From contig CM082578.2 in NCBI GenBank assembly GCA_040954595.2, positions 186,001 to 250,000 on the forward strand: a DNA stretch of 64,000 nt, in the 5' to 3' direction. Of the stretch, positions 46,374 through 57,400 are shown piece by piece. The DNA is from Balanoglossus misakiensis (taxonomy: Eukaryota; Hemichordata). The position numbers and the translations under genes are program-made. The first letter of the stretch is position 1, and each line of letters begins with the position of its first letter. A model generated the notes under the pieces. It saw only the letters and a program-made list of their open reading frames with translations. It made no database searches and was not told the DNA's origin.

Positions 46374-48215
46374 ATGGCAACACAAAGGAAATCTGTCACC
46401 GGTGAATCCACAGTTCCATTAGACATTGAGCGACAGATGAAAGCAAAGTACCTGGATCGAGTAAACGACATGTCTCCACAAGAACTGAAATCATTCAGCA
46501 AATGGCCACTTGTCAAAGAGTTAAATGCCGAAATGACGCTCCTGCTACCTAATGTTGAAGCCGATCCCATTAAAAAGGTATGCCACTACATCGGAAACGC
46601 CTTGAATAACCGTGTCCAACAGCGCCTGGCAGAGGTAAGCCGTCCATCGTCACCGCCTGCTGCCAACTATGTCATTGACATGGTTACCTCTCCTATAAAG
46701 TCGCTAGTGAGAAGCTTTAGTCACAGCAACTCCGAAGTTGATTCGTCTGATATTACCCTGGAATCCGACAATGTTGAATCAACCCAGCGACCACCAAAAG
46801 CTGGTAAGAAAACCCCACGCAAGTCAAAGAAAAAGCGTCAAGCGGAAAAGAATCGTCAACAAAAATCACCCGGCACTGAATGTTACTGTACTGAAAACTG
46901 CAAACTTGATAGATCGGGTAATGGTGAAATGATTCGGTGCTGCTTGTGTTATAGCTGGTTTCACCTAAAGTGCATAAATGTTGAAAATGAGGAACTGAAC
47001 CGCTATTTCTGGCCATGCCATGACTGTAGACGTCTGTCACATTCCGTCACTGCACTGAATAATCAAATTTCTGAATTTAAGGACACCAATGAATACCTAC
47101 GGGATATATACTCATCCGCTACGAAAGAAAACGCTGAATTAAAGGAGGAACTTCTCAAGCTCCGTGACGTAAATGCCGACCTGAAAATGAGACTACATAC
47201 GGAACTGACTAAACAAAGTAACCGTCCGGAGGTAAGATCTCTAGGTACACAAACTAGTGATGATATGATCCAGACAGATGAGTCTCATGTCAGAGAGCAG
47301 CGTACACAAGACCAAACATTATTCGTTGGGGACTCGTTACTTCGTTTCATATCCCCAGTAAATCACAATGCTACAGTGGAAGCTATTCCAGGTGCTACGA
47401 TTAATGACATTCATGCTAACCTGTCTGCTAAATGCAACGACAAATACAGGGAAATATATCTCCAAGTAGGAACAAATGACATCAGTAAGATGATTCCAAC
47501 GGGTGATATCATAGCAAGCTACCTGGATTTGATAAAACTCGCCAAAACCTTGTCAAATGATCGAGTCATCGTTCTCAGCATTCCGCCTCGGACAGACACT
47601 ACTGATGTTCAACCAAAAATAGATGAAGTTAACAATGTGCTTGCTTTGCTGTGCCAACGGGAAAACGTCAATTTCATTGACAACGATGGTACCTTCAAAT
47701 TCCGTAATAACACAATTGATGCGTCTACACTCTATCGAGACGGCATTCACCTAAGTGTCAAAGGCATTCGTATTATGTTGACGAATGCTGGTCTCGAACA
47801 ACTGTTCACACCGGGCAAATTTCAACGTCGAAGATGGGATAACCAATCGTCTACTCGCCCGGACGAATTTCAACGTCGAAGATGGGATAACCAATCGTTT
47901 ACTCGCCCGGACGAATTTCAACGTCGAAGATGGGATAACCAATCGTTTACTCGCCCTGGGCCAGCAGTTCAACGGCAAAGATACGAAAACACTTTTCTCA
48001 GCAGAAGACCGGAACAACATGTCGTAACCAACAGAAACCCAAACGCCGGTCGTATGTTCTCGCAGCGTAACTTCTCGCAACCCGCAACAAATGTCAAATG
48101 TTTCAACTGCGGAGAGGATGGTCACGTGAGTCGTGTTTGTCGACATGGTGCAGCGGTAACTTGCTGGTCATGTGGCACTCAAGGGCACAAGTCAAAGAAC
48201 TGTACCCGCGCCTGA
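46374..48215 (+). CDS. CR1/L2-like LINE ORF1: PHD finger, coiled coil, SGNH hydrolase, CCHC knuckles
   Basis: 613 residues from the first ATG (46374, context aagATGG); the frame is open upstream only from a GTG. Domains: basic linker (~140-165); PHD-like zinc finger ~168-220 (CYCTENC, MIRCCLCYSWFHLKC, CHDC); coiled-coil-like ~225-285; SGNH/GDSL hydrolase ~313-475 with VGDSLLR (nucleophile Ser), GTNDI and DGIHLS (Asp/His); three 16-residue repeats ~482-529 (FQRRRWDNQ); and zinc knuckles CFNCGEDGHVSRVC and CWSCGTQGHKSKNC at the C-terminus. An esterase domain in ORF1 is known from CR1/L2 elements. The protein presumably packages the element RNA. It ends at TGA 48213-48215; ORF2 continues in the same frame. 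No disabling mutation seen. Confidence 0.9.
   Translation: MATQRKSVTGESTVPLDIERQMKAKYLDRVNDMSPQELKSFSKWPLVKELNAEMTLLLPNVEADPIKKVCHYIGNALNNRVQQRLAEVSRPSSPPAANYVIDMVTSPIKSLVRSFSHSNSEVDSSDITLESDNVESTQRPPKAGKKTPRKSKKKRQAEKNRQQKSPGTECYCTENCKLDRSGNGEMIRCCLCYSWFHLKCINVENEELNRYFWPCHDCRRLSHSVTALNNQISEFKDTNEYLRDIYSSATKENAELKEELLKLRDVNADLKMRLHTELTKQSNRPEVRSLGTQTSDDMIQTDESHVREQRTQDQTLFVGDSLLRFISPVNHNATVEAIPGATINDIHANLSAKCNDKYREIYLQVGTNDISKMIPTGDIIASYLDLIKLAKTLSNDRVIVLSIPPRTDTTDVQPKIDEVNNVLALLCQRENVNFIDNDGTFKFRNNTIDASTLYRDGIHLSVKGIRIMLTNAGLEQLFTPGKFQRRRWDNQSSTRPDEFQRRRWDNQSFTRPDEFQRRRWDNQSFTRPGPAVQRQRYENTFLSRRPEQHVVTNRNPNAGRMFSQRNFSQPATNVKCFNCGEDGHVSRVCRHGAAVTCWSCGTQGHKSKNCTRA
47817..47960 (+). repeat. 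Three 48-bp tandem repeats in ORF1
   Basis: Copies at 47817-47864, 47865-47912 and 47913-47960 encode a 16-residue Arg/Asn-rich unit (FQRRRWDNQ...TRPD). They differ at only a few bases, so the expansion is recent. Being a multiple of three, it keeps the frame. Confidence 0.95.
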
Positions 48216-51209
48216 GAAGCCGGCCATGATGAGTGTGCCGAAAATACTACTACTCATGGTGACATCACATCAACTTCACCGAAACCACATGTTGATCCTA
48301 CTGCGAACTCCAGTAGTCACCCATTTCATGATCTCACTACTTCAAAAGGTATACGTATTGGTTTTTGGAACATTCAACATTTAACCAACAAGATTGATGA
48401 ATTGCGCTTAAAATTGAACAATAACATTAAACCTTTCGATGTTCTTATTTTGAGTGAAACATTTCTCAGTGACCTTCATTGTGATGCAGATTTTATCATT
48501 AATGGGTACGAATCATGCAGAAAAGACAGGTCAACTGGACCTGGTGGTGGCCTTCTCGCTTATGTTAACTCGAATTTCACCTTCAAACGCAGGCATGATC
48601 TTGAAAACTGTAATACCGAGGTCATCATAATTGAACTGTCTATTAATTACGCCCGTCCAATCTTTGTAATTGGTATTTATAGACCACCTAGTTCAACTCT
48701 TTCTGTTAACAAAGTTATTGAGAGTATTATCGAATCTGTTTATTTAGAAAACAAAGAAATGATTGTATTGGGTGATTTTAACTTCAACCTCCTGAGTCCA
48801 AATGGGAGGAATAGCTATCTGTATAAGTGTATGGAATCTATGAATTTTAGTCAACTCGTCACCACTGTAACTCGCCCCATATCGGGAACCTTGCTTGATC
48901 ACATTTATGTAAATAGTCCTAGTAACATTTCGAGAACCTGTATCCCTAAGGTTGGTCTTTCCGACCACTATCCTGTTTGTGTTATACGACGTTACCATGC
49001 CAACAATTGTAATACGGGCTCACATATTTATGTTACCAGTAGGCATTTTCGAAACTTTCATGCAAACAGCTTTATCGATGACTTAAACTCTGCTTTTGAG
49101 TCTTATTGTCATACAGACGATGTAAATACTGCGTTTATGGACTGGGCAACTTTTTTTAATGACATCTGCAATACGCATGCACCAAGAGTTGTTCGAAGGG
49201 TGAAGCGGCTACGACAACCACCATGGTTTTCTTCGGAGATTTTGGAGCTAATTCATCTCGATAAAGCCGTGCGTTCCAACTCGCATGATGACTGGAGTAT
49301 GTATAGAACACTAAGAAATAAGGTAGTTCACTTTATAACCACCGAGAAGCGTCGCTACTATAGAAGTATTTTTTCTGCAAATTCCAGTAATCCAACTGTT
49401 GTATGGCGTACTGTACATGACATTCTTTCAAATGATAACGCCTGTTCGCAAAGTCCTCGCATCACTTCCAATAACAGAACACTGTCGAATCACAAAGACA
49501 TTGCAGATGCCTTCAATGATTATTTCACCAGTATTGTTGTTGAGTACCGCCAAAGTCTTCCTGGCCACTCAGATTTGGCAATCACGAAAACGTGGGTTAA
49601 TTCACAAATGAGCCCAAATTTACCTTCTTTTCAGCTGCCCCAAATCCCATTTAATTTTGTGATGGAGCAACTAGCATCGTTAGATGCTACCAAATCTCAT
49701 GGTTTTGACAATGTCTCCCCCAAACTTCTTAAAATCGGGGCAAATAGTATAGCGGGTCGCATTACTAATATGTTCAATTTGTCAATAACGAATGGTACTT
49801 TCCCTGATTGCTTTAAATGTGCCAGAGTTGTACCCATACATAAGAACGGGCCGAAACATGTTATTAGTAATTACAGGCCCATATCAATCTTGCCTGCTTT
49901 ATCAAAGATACTTGAGAGACACGTTTATAACAGTCTGTACACTTATCTACAGAATAATAAGTTAATTATGAGTTCGCAGTCGGGTTTCAGACGCTTTCAT
50001 TCATGTAATACCGCATTGCTGAAGCTTACAGATCAACTTTTAAGAAATATTGATAATGGTCTGTACAATGGCCTAATGTATCTTGACTTATGTAAGGCCT
50101 TTGACTTGGTCGATCATGATATTCTTTTAAGGAAATTGTCCATTTACGGTGTTAATGATGTATCTTTAAAATGGTTTCGTTCATATCTCTCGAATAGATG
50201 TCAATTTGTCAGTTACATGGGTGAGGAATCAAAGACTTTACCTGTTGTTTGTGGTGTTCCACAAGGTTCCATTTTAGGACCTCTTTTGTTTTTAATTTTC
50301 ATTAATGATTTACCTTTGAGTCTCAGCATGGGCAACATTGATATGTTTGCTGATGATCAAACACTTTGTGTCTCTGGCATCTCTATTAATGAGGTTGGTA
50401 CAAAACTTCAAGAGGACGTTTTACCAATTTCCACATGGGTTTCAAATAATGCCATGTCAATTAACACCACCAAGACAAAATGGATGATTGTTGCCTCTCG
50501 CCCAAAGGTTAATAATGTGTCCGAGCACAGTGTCACTCCCAATATTAGGATCAATAATACTTGCATTTCTTGTGTTTCTTCTCACACACTTCTTGGAATA
50601 GAGATTGACAATGCTTTAACATGGGATACTCATATAGATAACTTAAGTAGAAAATTGTCAATGCGGATTGGGGTACTGAGGAAATTGCGACCTTTGACCC
50701 CAAGGCATACTCTTATGTTGGTTTATAATGCTATTTTCCTTTCTATAATTGATTACTGTTGCACTGTTTGGGGCAACACATCAAAAACCAATCTACAGAG
50801 AATTTATAAACTTCAGAAAAGAGCCGGCAGAGTAATTTTAGGAGTAGACATTACATTTCCTTCTCGTTCTCTTCTGACAACTCTTCATTGGTTGCCCATT
50901 GATATTAGAATTGAGTATTTCATTGCTGTTCAAACTTTCAAGATACTACATGGCCTGGCGCCTGATTATTTAAATGAATTTTCCTATGTTTCTGAGATGT
51001 ACAATTTTACCACTAGATCTGTCAGCAACGCTAATTTGTATGTGCCCACTTTTAAAACAGCAACTGGGCAAAGGTCTTTTATGTATCGAGCAACAAATTT
51101 CAATATTCCCCTGTCTATAAGAAGCATATACAGTCTGTCACAGTTCAAGTCACAACTACGTAACTTTTTTCGCACTAAATTTATAAATGAAGGTTCATCA
51201 CTTGATTAG
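48216..51209 (+). CDS. CR1/L2-like LINE ORF2: AP endonuclease and reverse transcriptase
   Basis: 997 codons open directly after the ORF1 stop, in the same frame. The first in-frame ATG lies well inside the endonuclease domain (near NKEMIVLGDFN), so there is no proper start codon and UGA readthrough or non-AUG initiation is needed. Endonuclease motifs: IRIGFWNIQHL, LILSETFL, GIYRPP, LGDFNFN, LLDHIYVN and GLSDHYPV. RT motifs: NYRPISILPALSK, YLDLCKAFDLVDH (block A), GVPQGSILGPLLF (block B) and FADDQTL (catalytic FADD at 50345-50356). A C-terminal region follows (LQKRAGRVILG). All catalytic motifs are present and no frameshift is seen, so this copy may be recent. Stop at 51207-51209. Confidence 0.9.
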   Translation, partial: EAGHDECAENTTTHGDITSTSPKPHVDPTANSSSHPFHDLTTSKGIRIGFWNIQHLTNKIDELRLKLNNNIKPFDVLILSETFLSDLHCDADFIINGYESCRKDRSTGPGGGLLAYVNSNFTFKRRHDLENCNTEVIIIELSINYARPIFVIGIYRPPSSTLSVNKVIESIIESVYLENKEMIVLGDFNFNLLSPNGRNSYLYKCMESMNFSQLVTTVTRPISGTLLDHIYVNSPSNISRTCIPKVGLSDHYPVCVIRRYHANNCNTGSHIYVTSRHFRNFHANSFIDDLNSAFESYCHTDDVNTAFMDWATFFNDICNTHAPRVVRRVKRLRQPPWFSSEILELIHLDKAVRSNSHDDWSMYRTLRNKVVHFITTEKRRYYRSIFSANSSNPTVVWRTVHDILSNDNACSQSPRITSNNRTLSNHKDIADAFNDYFTSIVVEYRQSLPGHSDLAITKTWVNSQMSPNLPSFQLPQIPFNFVMEQLASLDATKSHGFDNVSPKLLKIGANSIAGRITNMFNLSITNGTFPDCFKCARVVPIHKNGPKHVISNYRPISILPALSKILERHVYNSLYTYLQNNKLIMSSQSGFRRFHSCNTALLKLTDQLLRNIDNGLYNGLMYLDLCKAFDLVDHDILLRKLSIYGVNDVSLKWFRSYLSNRCQFVSYMGEESKTLPVVCGVPQGSILGPLLFLIFINDLPLSLSMGNIDMFADDQTLCVSGISINEVGTKLQEDVLPISTWVSNNAMSINTTKTKWMIVASRPKVNNVSEHSVTPNIRINNTCISCVSSHTLLGIEIDNALTWDTHIDNLSRKLSMRIGVLRKLRPLTPRHTLMLVYNAIFLSIIDYCCTVWGNTSKTNLQRIYKLQKRAGRVILGVDITFPSRSLLTTLHWLPIDIRIEYFIAVQTFKILHGLAPDYLNEFSYVSEMYNFTTRSVSNANLYVPTFKTATGQRSFMYRATNFNIPLSIRSIYSLSQFKSQLRNFFRTKFINEGSSLD

Positions 51210-51382
51210 ATTTCATGAATGTTTCCGCCATTGCGACTTGATTTGATTTTTTCAGTGTTTTTTTTTTCCTTGTTGTATTCATTCTCATTTTGCCTTTGAG
51301 GGCTCTGTTGTATATTACAATTCTACTTTGTAACACAGACTACCCTCTTTAAATAAAGCAAAATAATAATAATAATAATAAT
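51210..51382 (+). terminator. CR1/L2-like LINE 3' UTR with AATAAA and (AAT)n end
   Basis: 173 bp after the ORF2 stop. AATAAA at 51352-51357, then about seven AAT repeats up to the resumed satellite (aaacaccgacg at 51383). Confidence 0.88.
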
Positions 51383-52971
51383 AAACACCGACGTTAGTTG
51401 GGGGCACGGCCTGCAGTACTGCCGGGTAAGCTGACATCGGCGTACCGCATATAATGTAGGGGGGGACAGAACGGTTCAATACTACATTTATTAGATATCA
51501 GCTAATTTTGGACAATCATCTAAAATCTAAATCATTTTTTCATATTTGGTTATCTGATGATGTATGAAATTTCCATTATATGTAAAAATGGTGCTGATTA
51601 TAAAAAATGCACTCTGAATGAGCTGATTTAATACAAAATTGCGTTTTATTCGTTTTTGCACCAAAAAGGTCATTTTTAGGCAAAACATTCTTTATTTTTT
51701 TAATTCGGTGACCTGATCATATATAAACAATTGCTTGTATGTTAAAAGTTTTTATGACTTTTAAAAGCAGTGACACTGGCGGCATTCAACACGAAAATAA
51801 CAATTTTAGCCACAATTTGGTCAAAATGGTAAATTTTTGAAAATTACAAAAATACCTGTTTTCTACATTTTTGGAAATCTGATGGAGTATAGAATGCTCT
51901 TCGTATATATATATCGATACAAATTCCACAAAAAACGGCTAATTTGGCTCACTGCAGACAAAATTGCGTTTTACCAAATTTTCCTTGAAAATGTCATTTT
52001 TAGAAAAAAAAATAAAAAAACCTTTGTTTTTCGAATTTGGTGCCCTGATCATATATGACATGTTGATTATATGTTAAAACTTTCGACCACTCCAAAAATG
52101 CAGAGATATTGACGGAATTCAAGAAAAAATAGCCATTTTGGCCATATTTTGACAAAAATGGTAAATTTTTAAAAAATCATAAAAAATTAACTCTTTTCTT
52201 CATTTTCGGAAATATTATGGATAATGAAGTGTCGTTCTCTTGTAAAAAGTGCTGCAAATTCCAGAAAACGCGGTATAAATTGAATCACCCAAGACAAAAT
52301 TACCATTTTCGACTTTTTTTCGAAAAATTGTCTTTTTTACAAAATAAATAAGAATAAATTCCTTTCTTAGTTTCAAACGGGTAGAGATACTTTCCACACG
52401 GGTTTTCTTACATTGAATTCCCGTTCATCAACTCAGATTTCCTACAGCATAAGTCGGCTAAAACCCCGGCACTCTAGAGCAGAAACACGCGTACAGAGAT
52501 CACGTTGATCAAGTCTGATCTCCTACGGCTTGGCTCGACTAAAACCCCGGCACACTATGACAGACACTAGCGTTCGTTAGCAACGTTGATCAAGTCAGAT
52601 TTCCTACGGCATGGCTTGGCTAAAGCCCTGGCACTGTAGAGCAGAAACACGCGTACAGAGACCACGTTGATCTACTCACATTTCCTTCGGCCTGGCACGG
52701 CTGATGCCCCGGCACTATATATAGGACACAGACTGGCGTAAGTTAACAACGGTAATCACGTCGGGTTTCCTACGGCCTGGCTCAGCTGAAGCCCCGGCAC
52801 TCTAGAGCAGAAACAGGCGTACATTGACCACGTTGATCAAGTCAGATTTCCTACGGCGTGACTCGGCTGGTGCACCGGCTCTATATGACACAGACTGGCG
52901 TAAGTTATCAACGGTGATTACGTCGGATTTCCTACGGCCTGGTTTAGCTGAAGCCCCGGCACTTTAGAGCG
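51383..52971 (-). repeat. 2-kb satellite (- orientation), between CR1-like LINE and BEL fragment
   Basis: Continues the unit interrupted at 46,025. Anchor end at 51,449, poly-G run just after, AT half to about 52,430, and GC subrepeats to 52,971, where a BEL/Pao fragment replaces the satellite inside actttagagcg. Confidence 0.95.
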
Positions 52972-53898
52972 AGACGTTCTTTGCCGAGTAGGATGCTGTC
53001 AGACAACGCATCGACTTATTTATCGGCTGCCAATGAAATCAAAACACTGTTTGATACGCCAGAAGTAAATGACTTTCTCTCCGCACATCGTGTACAATGG
53101 ACGTTTATACCGAAGCGCGCGACCTGGTTTGGTGGCTTCTGGGAGAGGCTGATTGCTTTGACAAAGAACGCTATTAGGAAAACTCTCGGTCGAGCTAACC
53201 TAACCTTTGATGAACTCGCAACAGTTGTGACTGAAATTGAAGCCGTTTTAAACGACAGGCCGTTAACGTACGTGTCATCCAGTATAAACGACAACATTGG
53301 ATTGACCCCAAATCACTTGCTACATGGCAGGACACTGACATCATTGCCGTACATCGAGATCACCGACGAAGAGGTGATTGACCCATCTTACTGTGATAAT
53401 CGTGAAATCAACAAAAGATATGAACATCTATCAAGATTACACGATCAATTTTGGCGAAGATGGTCGTCCGATTATCTGACTGCCCTACGTGAACGACATC
53501 CCACCAAAGGAACTCGTGATAATGTCATCAAGGTCGGAGATGTCGTGATAATACACAGTGACACTGACAAACGTCCGAAATGGCATTTAGGAACTGTAAC
53601 AAGGTTGATCTTCGGTAATGATAAACTGGTACGATCTGCGGAGTTGAACACCGCAGGTGGTCCTACAAACCGACCTATCCATAAATTGTACCCATTGGAA
53701 GTTGTCTCCAAGGAGCTGTCAACTGTGTCTGGAGATAATACAGGTATTGGAGCAGATTCCAACACGAATACTGAAACAGTCGACACAGCTGGAGCCTCTG
53801 AAGATTCCTCGGTGAAGGCGGATGTTGTACCCCCGAGACGACCTGTCAGAGACTCTGCAGTTGCCGCTCGAGTACGAATAGCGGATCTCTCTATTTGA
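52972..53898 (+). pseudogene. BEL/Pao integrase, C-terminal half
   Basis: The frame is open from the breakpoint (RRSLPSRMLSDNAS). It retains the second catalytic Asp (SDNAS) and the catalytic Glu region (GGFWERLIALTKNAI), so the DDE core lacks only its N-terminal part with the first Asp. TPNHLLHGR follows, then the domain typical of BEL/Pao pol ends (YEHLSRLHDQFWRRWSSDYL, then VGDVVII, WHLGTV and HKLYPLEV), then an acidic tail of about 70 residues and a stop at 53896-53898. An apparent start at 52981 is TTG, not a true start. The protein would insert element cDNA into the host genome, but this copy is truncated. Confidence 0.88.
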
Positions 53899-54060
53899 CT
53901 TTGAAATTGGAAAACAATTTCGATCGCATTGTGACTGTTATCATGTTTACTGACACAATGAACATTAGTTTATTATCCTTGAACACTTTAGGTGACTTTA
54001 ATCATATTTCATGTTATTTGATGTTTTTTTTTTCTGACGATTTTCGAGACTTTCCTTTGC

Positions 54061-54402
54061 GCGGGGGAGAATATGGAGAAGTGAGAGATTTACTCCAGAA
54101 GGATCACGTGACGGAAACTCTTACCCTATCAGAGTTGACTTTGTTTCCCGCCAAACTTTATACTTGTAGCAGATTTATTGTAATTTTTGAGTGTTTGCTC
54201 TGGCGTTCGTGGGACTTATATATAACCCAGTTTTGGCGCTTTCGGGCAGCATTTTCTAAGGAGCTCTGTGGTGTTACTTTGTTGTTGGATTCAGATGGTA
54301 ATAAACCAGTGTTTTACCTAGCACTGAATCGTTCGCTTCTTTTCCGACGTCAGTATACTCGAACCCCCTCCCGGGAGTATTGATCACTGCCACGATACTT
54401 CC
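54061..54402 (+). mobile_element. Probable polypurine tract and 3' LTR of the BEL fragment
   Basis: gcgggggaga at 54061-54070 resembles a polypurine tract. The following ~330 bp up to the resumed satellite would be the LTR. It holds a TATA box (tatatataa, 54217-54225) and an AATAAA (54300-54305), in the order expected for an LTR. The ends do not show a clear TG...CA, so the borders are approximate. Confidence 0.6.
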
Positions 54403-57400
54403 CCACAATTTGGTCAAAATTGTAAATTTTTGAAAATTACAAAAAATACCTGTTTTCTACATTTTCGGAAATCTGATGGAGTATAGAATGCTCTTCGTAT
54501 GTATATATCGATACAAATTCCACAAAAGACCGTCTAATTTGGCTCACTGCAGACAAAATTGCGTTTTACCAAATTTTCCTTGAAAATGTCATTTTTAGAA
54601 AAAATAAATAAAAAAACCTTTGTTCTTCGAATTTGGTGCCCTGATCATATATGACATGTTGATTGTATGTTAAAACTTTCGACCACTCCAAAAATGCAGA
54701 TATATTGACGGAATTCAAGAAAAAATAGCCATTTTGACCATATTTTGACAAAAATGGTAAATTTTTAAAAAATCATAAAAAATTAACTCTTTTCTTCATT
54801 TTCGGAAATATTATGGAGCATGAAGTGTCGTTCTCTTGCAAAAAGTGCTGCAAATTCCAGAAAAGGCGGTATAATTTGAATCACCCAAGACAAAATTACC
54901 ATTTTCAAATTTTTTTCGAAAAATTGTCTTTTTTACAAAATAAATAAGAATAAATTCTTTTCTTAGTTTCAAACGGGTAGAGATACTTTCCACACGGGTT
55001 TTCTAACATTGAATTCCCGTTCATCAACTCAGATTTCCTACAGCATAAGTCGGCTAAAACCCTGACACTCTAGAGCAGAAACAGTTGCACACTGGTAACG
55101 TTGAACAAGTCGATTTTTCTACGGCCTGGCTCCGCTAAATGTCCGTCACAATATGACAGACACTAGCGTACGTTAGCAACGGTGATCAAGTCAGATTTTC
55201 TACGGCATGGCTTGGATAAAGCCCCGGCACTCTAGAGCAGAAAAACGCGTACAGAGACCACGTTGATCAAGTCTGATCTCCTACGGCTTGGCTCGACTGA
55301 AACCCCGGCACACTATGACAGACACTAGCGTTCGTTAGCAACGTTGATTAAGTCAGATTTCCTATGGCATGGCTTGGCCCTGGCACTCTAGAGCAGAAAC
55401 ACGCGTACAGAGACCACGTTGATCTACTCACATTTCCTTCGGCCTGGCACGGCTGATGCCCCGGCACTATATATAGGACACAGACTGGCGTAAGTTAACA
55501 ACGGTAATCACGTCGGGTTTCCTACGGCCTGGCTCAGCTGAAGCCCCGGCACTCTAGAGCAGAATCATGCGTACATTGACCACGTTGATCAAGTCAGATT
55601 TCCTATGGCGTGACTCGGCTGGTGCACCGGCTCTATATGACACAGACTGGCGTAAGTTATCAATGGTGATTACGTCGGATTTCCTACGGCCTGGTTTAGC
55701 TGAAGCCCCGGCACTTTAGAGCGGAAACACGCGTACATTGACCACGATGATCAAGTCAGATCTCCTACGGCCTGGCTCGACTAAAACCCCGGCACACCAT
55801 GACAGACACTAGCGTTCGTTAGCAACGGTGATCAAGTCGGATTTCCTTCGGCCTGGCTCTGCAAAAGACCCGACACTCTAATACAAAGACGTTGGCTAAG
55901 TCGGGCAAACCGAAGAGGGAAAGTCACAGCGGGTCAACACTCGACATTTGTTCGGGTAGGACTGCATTATTGCCTGTCAATTTATAGAGAAAGCCCGAAT
56001 TTAACCAGGGCGCTTCAAACACCGACGTTAGTTGGGGGCACGGCCTGCAGTACTGCCGGGTAAGTTCACATCGACGTACCGCATATAATGTAGGGGGGGG
56101 GGGGGGGAACAGAACGGTTCAATACTACATTTATTAGATATCAGCTAATTTTGGACAATCATCTAAAATCTAAATCATTTTTTCATATTTGGATATCTGA
56201 TGATGTATGAAATTTCCATTATTTGTAAACATGGTGCTGATTATAAAAAATGCACTCTGAATGAGCTGATTTAATACAAAATTGCGTTTTATTCGTTTTT
56301 GCACCAAAAAGGTCATTTTTAGGCAAAACATTCTTTATTTTATTAATTCGGTGACCTGATCATATATAAACAATTGCTTGTATGTTAAAAGTTTTTATGA
56401 CTTTTAAAAGCAATGACACTGGCGGCATTCAACACGAAAATAAAAATTTTAGCCACAATTTGGTCAAAATGGTAAATTTTTGAAAATTACAAAAAATACC
56501 TGTTTTCTACATTTTCGGAAATCTGATGGAGTATAGAATGCTCTTCGTATGTATATATCGATACAAATTCCACAAAAGACCGTCTAATTTGGCTCACTGC
56601 AGACAAAATTGCGTTTTACCAAATTTTCCTTGAAAATGTCATTTTTAGAAAAAAAAAAATAAAAAAACCTTTGTTCTTCGAATTTGGTGCCCTGATCATA
56701 TATGACATGTTGATTGTATGTTAAGACTTTCGACCACTCCAAAAATGCAGAGATATTGACGGAATTCAAGACAAAATAGCCATTTTGGCCATATTTTGAC
56801 AAAATGGTAAATTTTTAAAAAATCATAAAAAATAACTCTTTTCTTATTTTTTCGGAAATATTATGGAGCATGAAGTGTCGTTCTCTTGTAAAAAGTGCTG
56901 CAAATTCCAGAAAAGGCGGTATAATTTAAATCACCCAAGACAAAATTACCATTTTCGACTTGTTTTCGAAAAATTGTCTTTTTTACAAAATAAATAAGAA
57001 TAAATTCTTTTCTTAGTTTCAAACGGGTAGAGATACTTTCCACACGGGTTTTCTGACATTGAATTCCCGTTCATCAACTCAGATTTCCTACAGCATAAGT
57101 CGGCTAAAACCCTGACACTCTAGAGCAGAAACAGTTGCACACTGGTAACGTTGAACAAGTCGATTTTTCTACTGCCTGGCTCGGCTAAATCTCCGTCACA
57201 ATATGACAGACACTAGCGTACGTTAGCAACGGTGATAAAGTCAGATTTTCTACGGCATGGCTTGGATAAAGCCCCGGCACTCTAGAGCAGAAACACGCGT
57301 ACAGAGAGCACGTTGATCAAGTCTGATCTCCTACGGCTTGGCTCGACTAAAACCCCGGCACACTATGACAGACACTAGCGTTAGTAAGCAACGTTGATCA

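Larger units (their letters stand above)
46026..51382 (+). mobile_element. CR1/L2-like non-LTR retrotransposon, nearly full length
   Basis: A 5.36-kb insertion in minus-orientation satellite. The satellite reads gcgtttc before it and aaacaccgacg after it, adjacent in uninterrupted units, so there is little or no target duplication. It contains ORF1 (PHD, SGNH hydrolase, zinc knuckles), ORF2 (endonuclease, RT), an AATAAA at 51352 and a 3' end made of (AAT)n, as in Jockey-superfamily LINEs that end in short tandem repeats rather than poly-A. The first 36 bp are a copy of its own ORF2. The CR1/L2 assignment rests on the ORF1 esterase domain and RT motifs; no phylogeny was run. Confidence 0.9.
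52972..54402 (+). mobile_element. 3' fragment of a second BEL/Pao retrotransposon
   Basis: Contains the C-terminal half of an integrase, the following BEL/Pao-specific C-terminal domain, a polypurine tract and a probable LTR. The 5' end is cut within the integrase core. The satellite on its two sides is not contiguous: it leaves at a GC-half subrepeat (52,971) and resumes in the middle of the AT half (ccacaatttgg, 54,403). The fragment was therefore joined by rearrangement rather than simple integration, and no target duplication is visible. Its sequence differs from the palindrome BEL element, so it is another family. Confidence 0.85.

Noticed and set aside
46026-51385. A target site duplication around the CR1-like LINE
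   Set aside because: The satellite reads directly from gtttc to aaacacc across the insertion; any overlap is too short to separate from the AAT tail.
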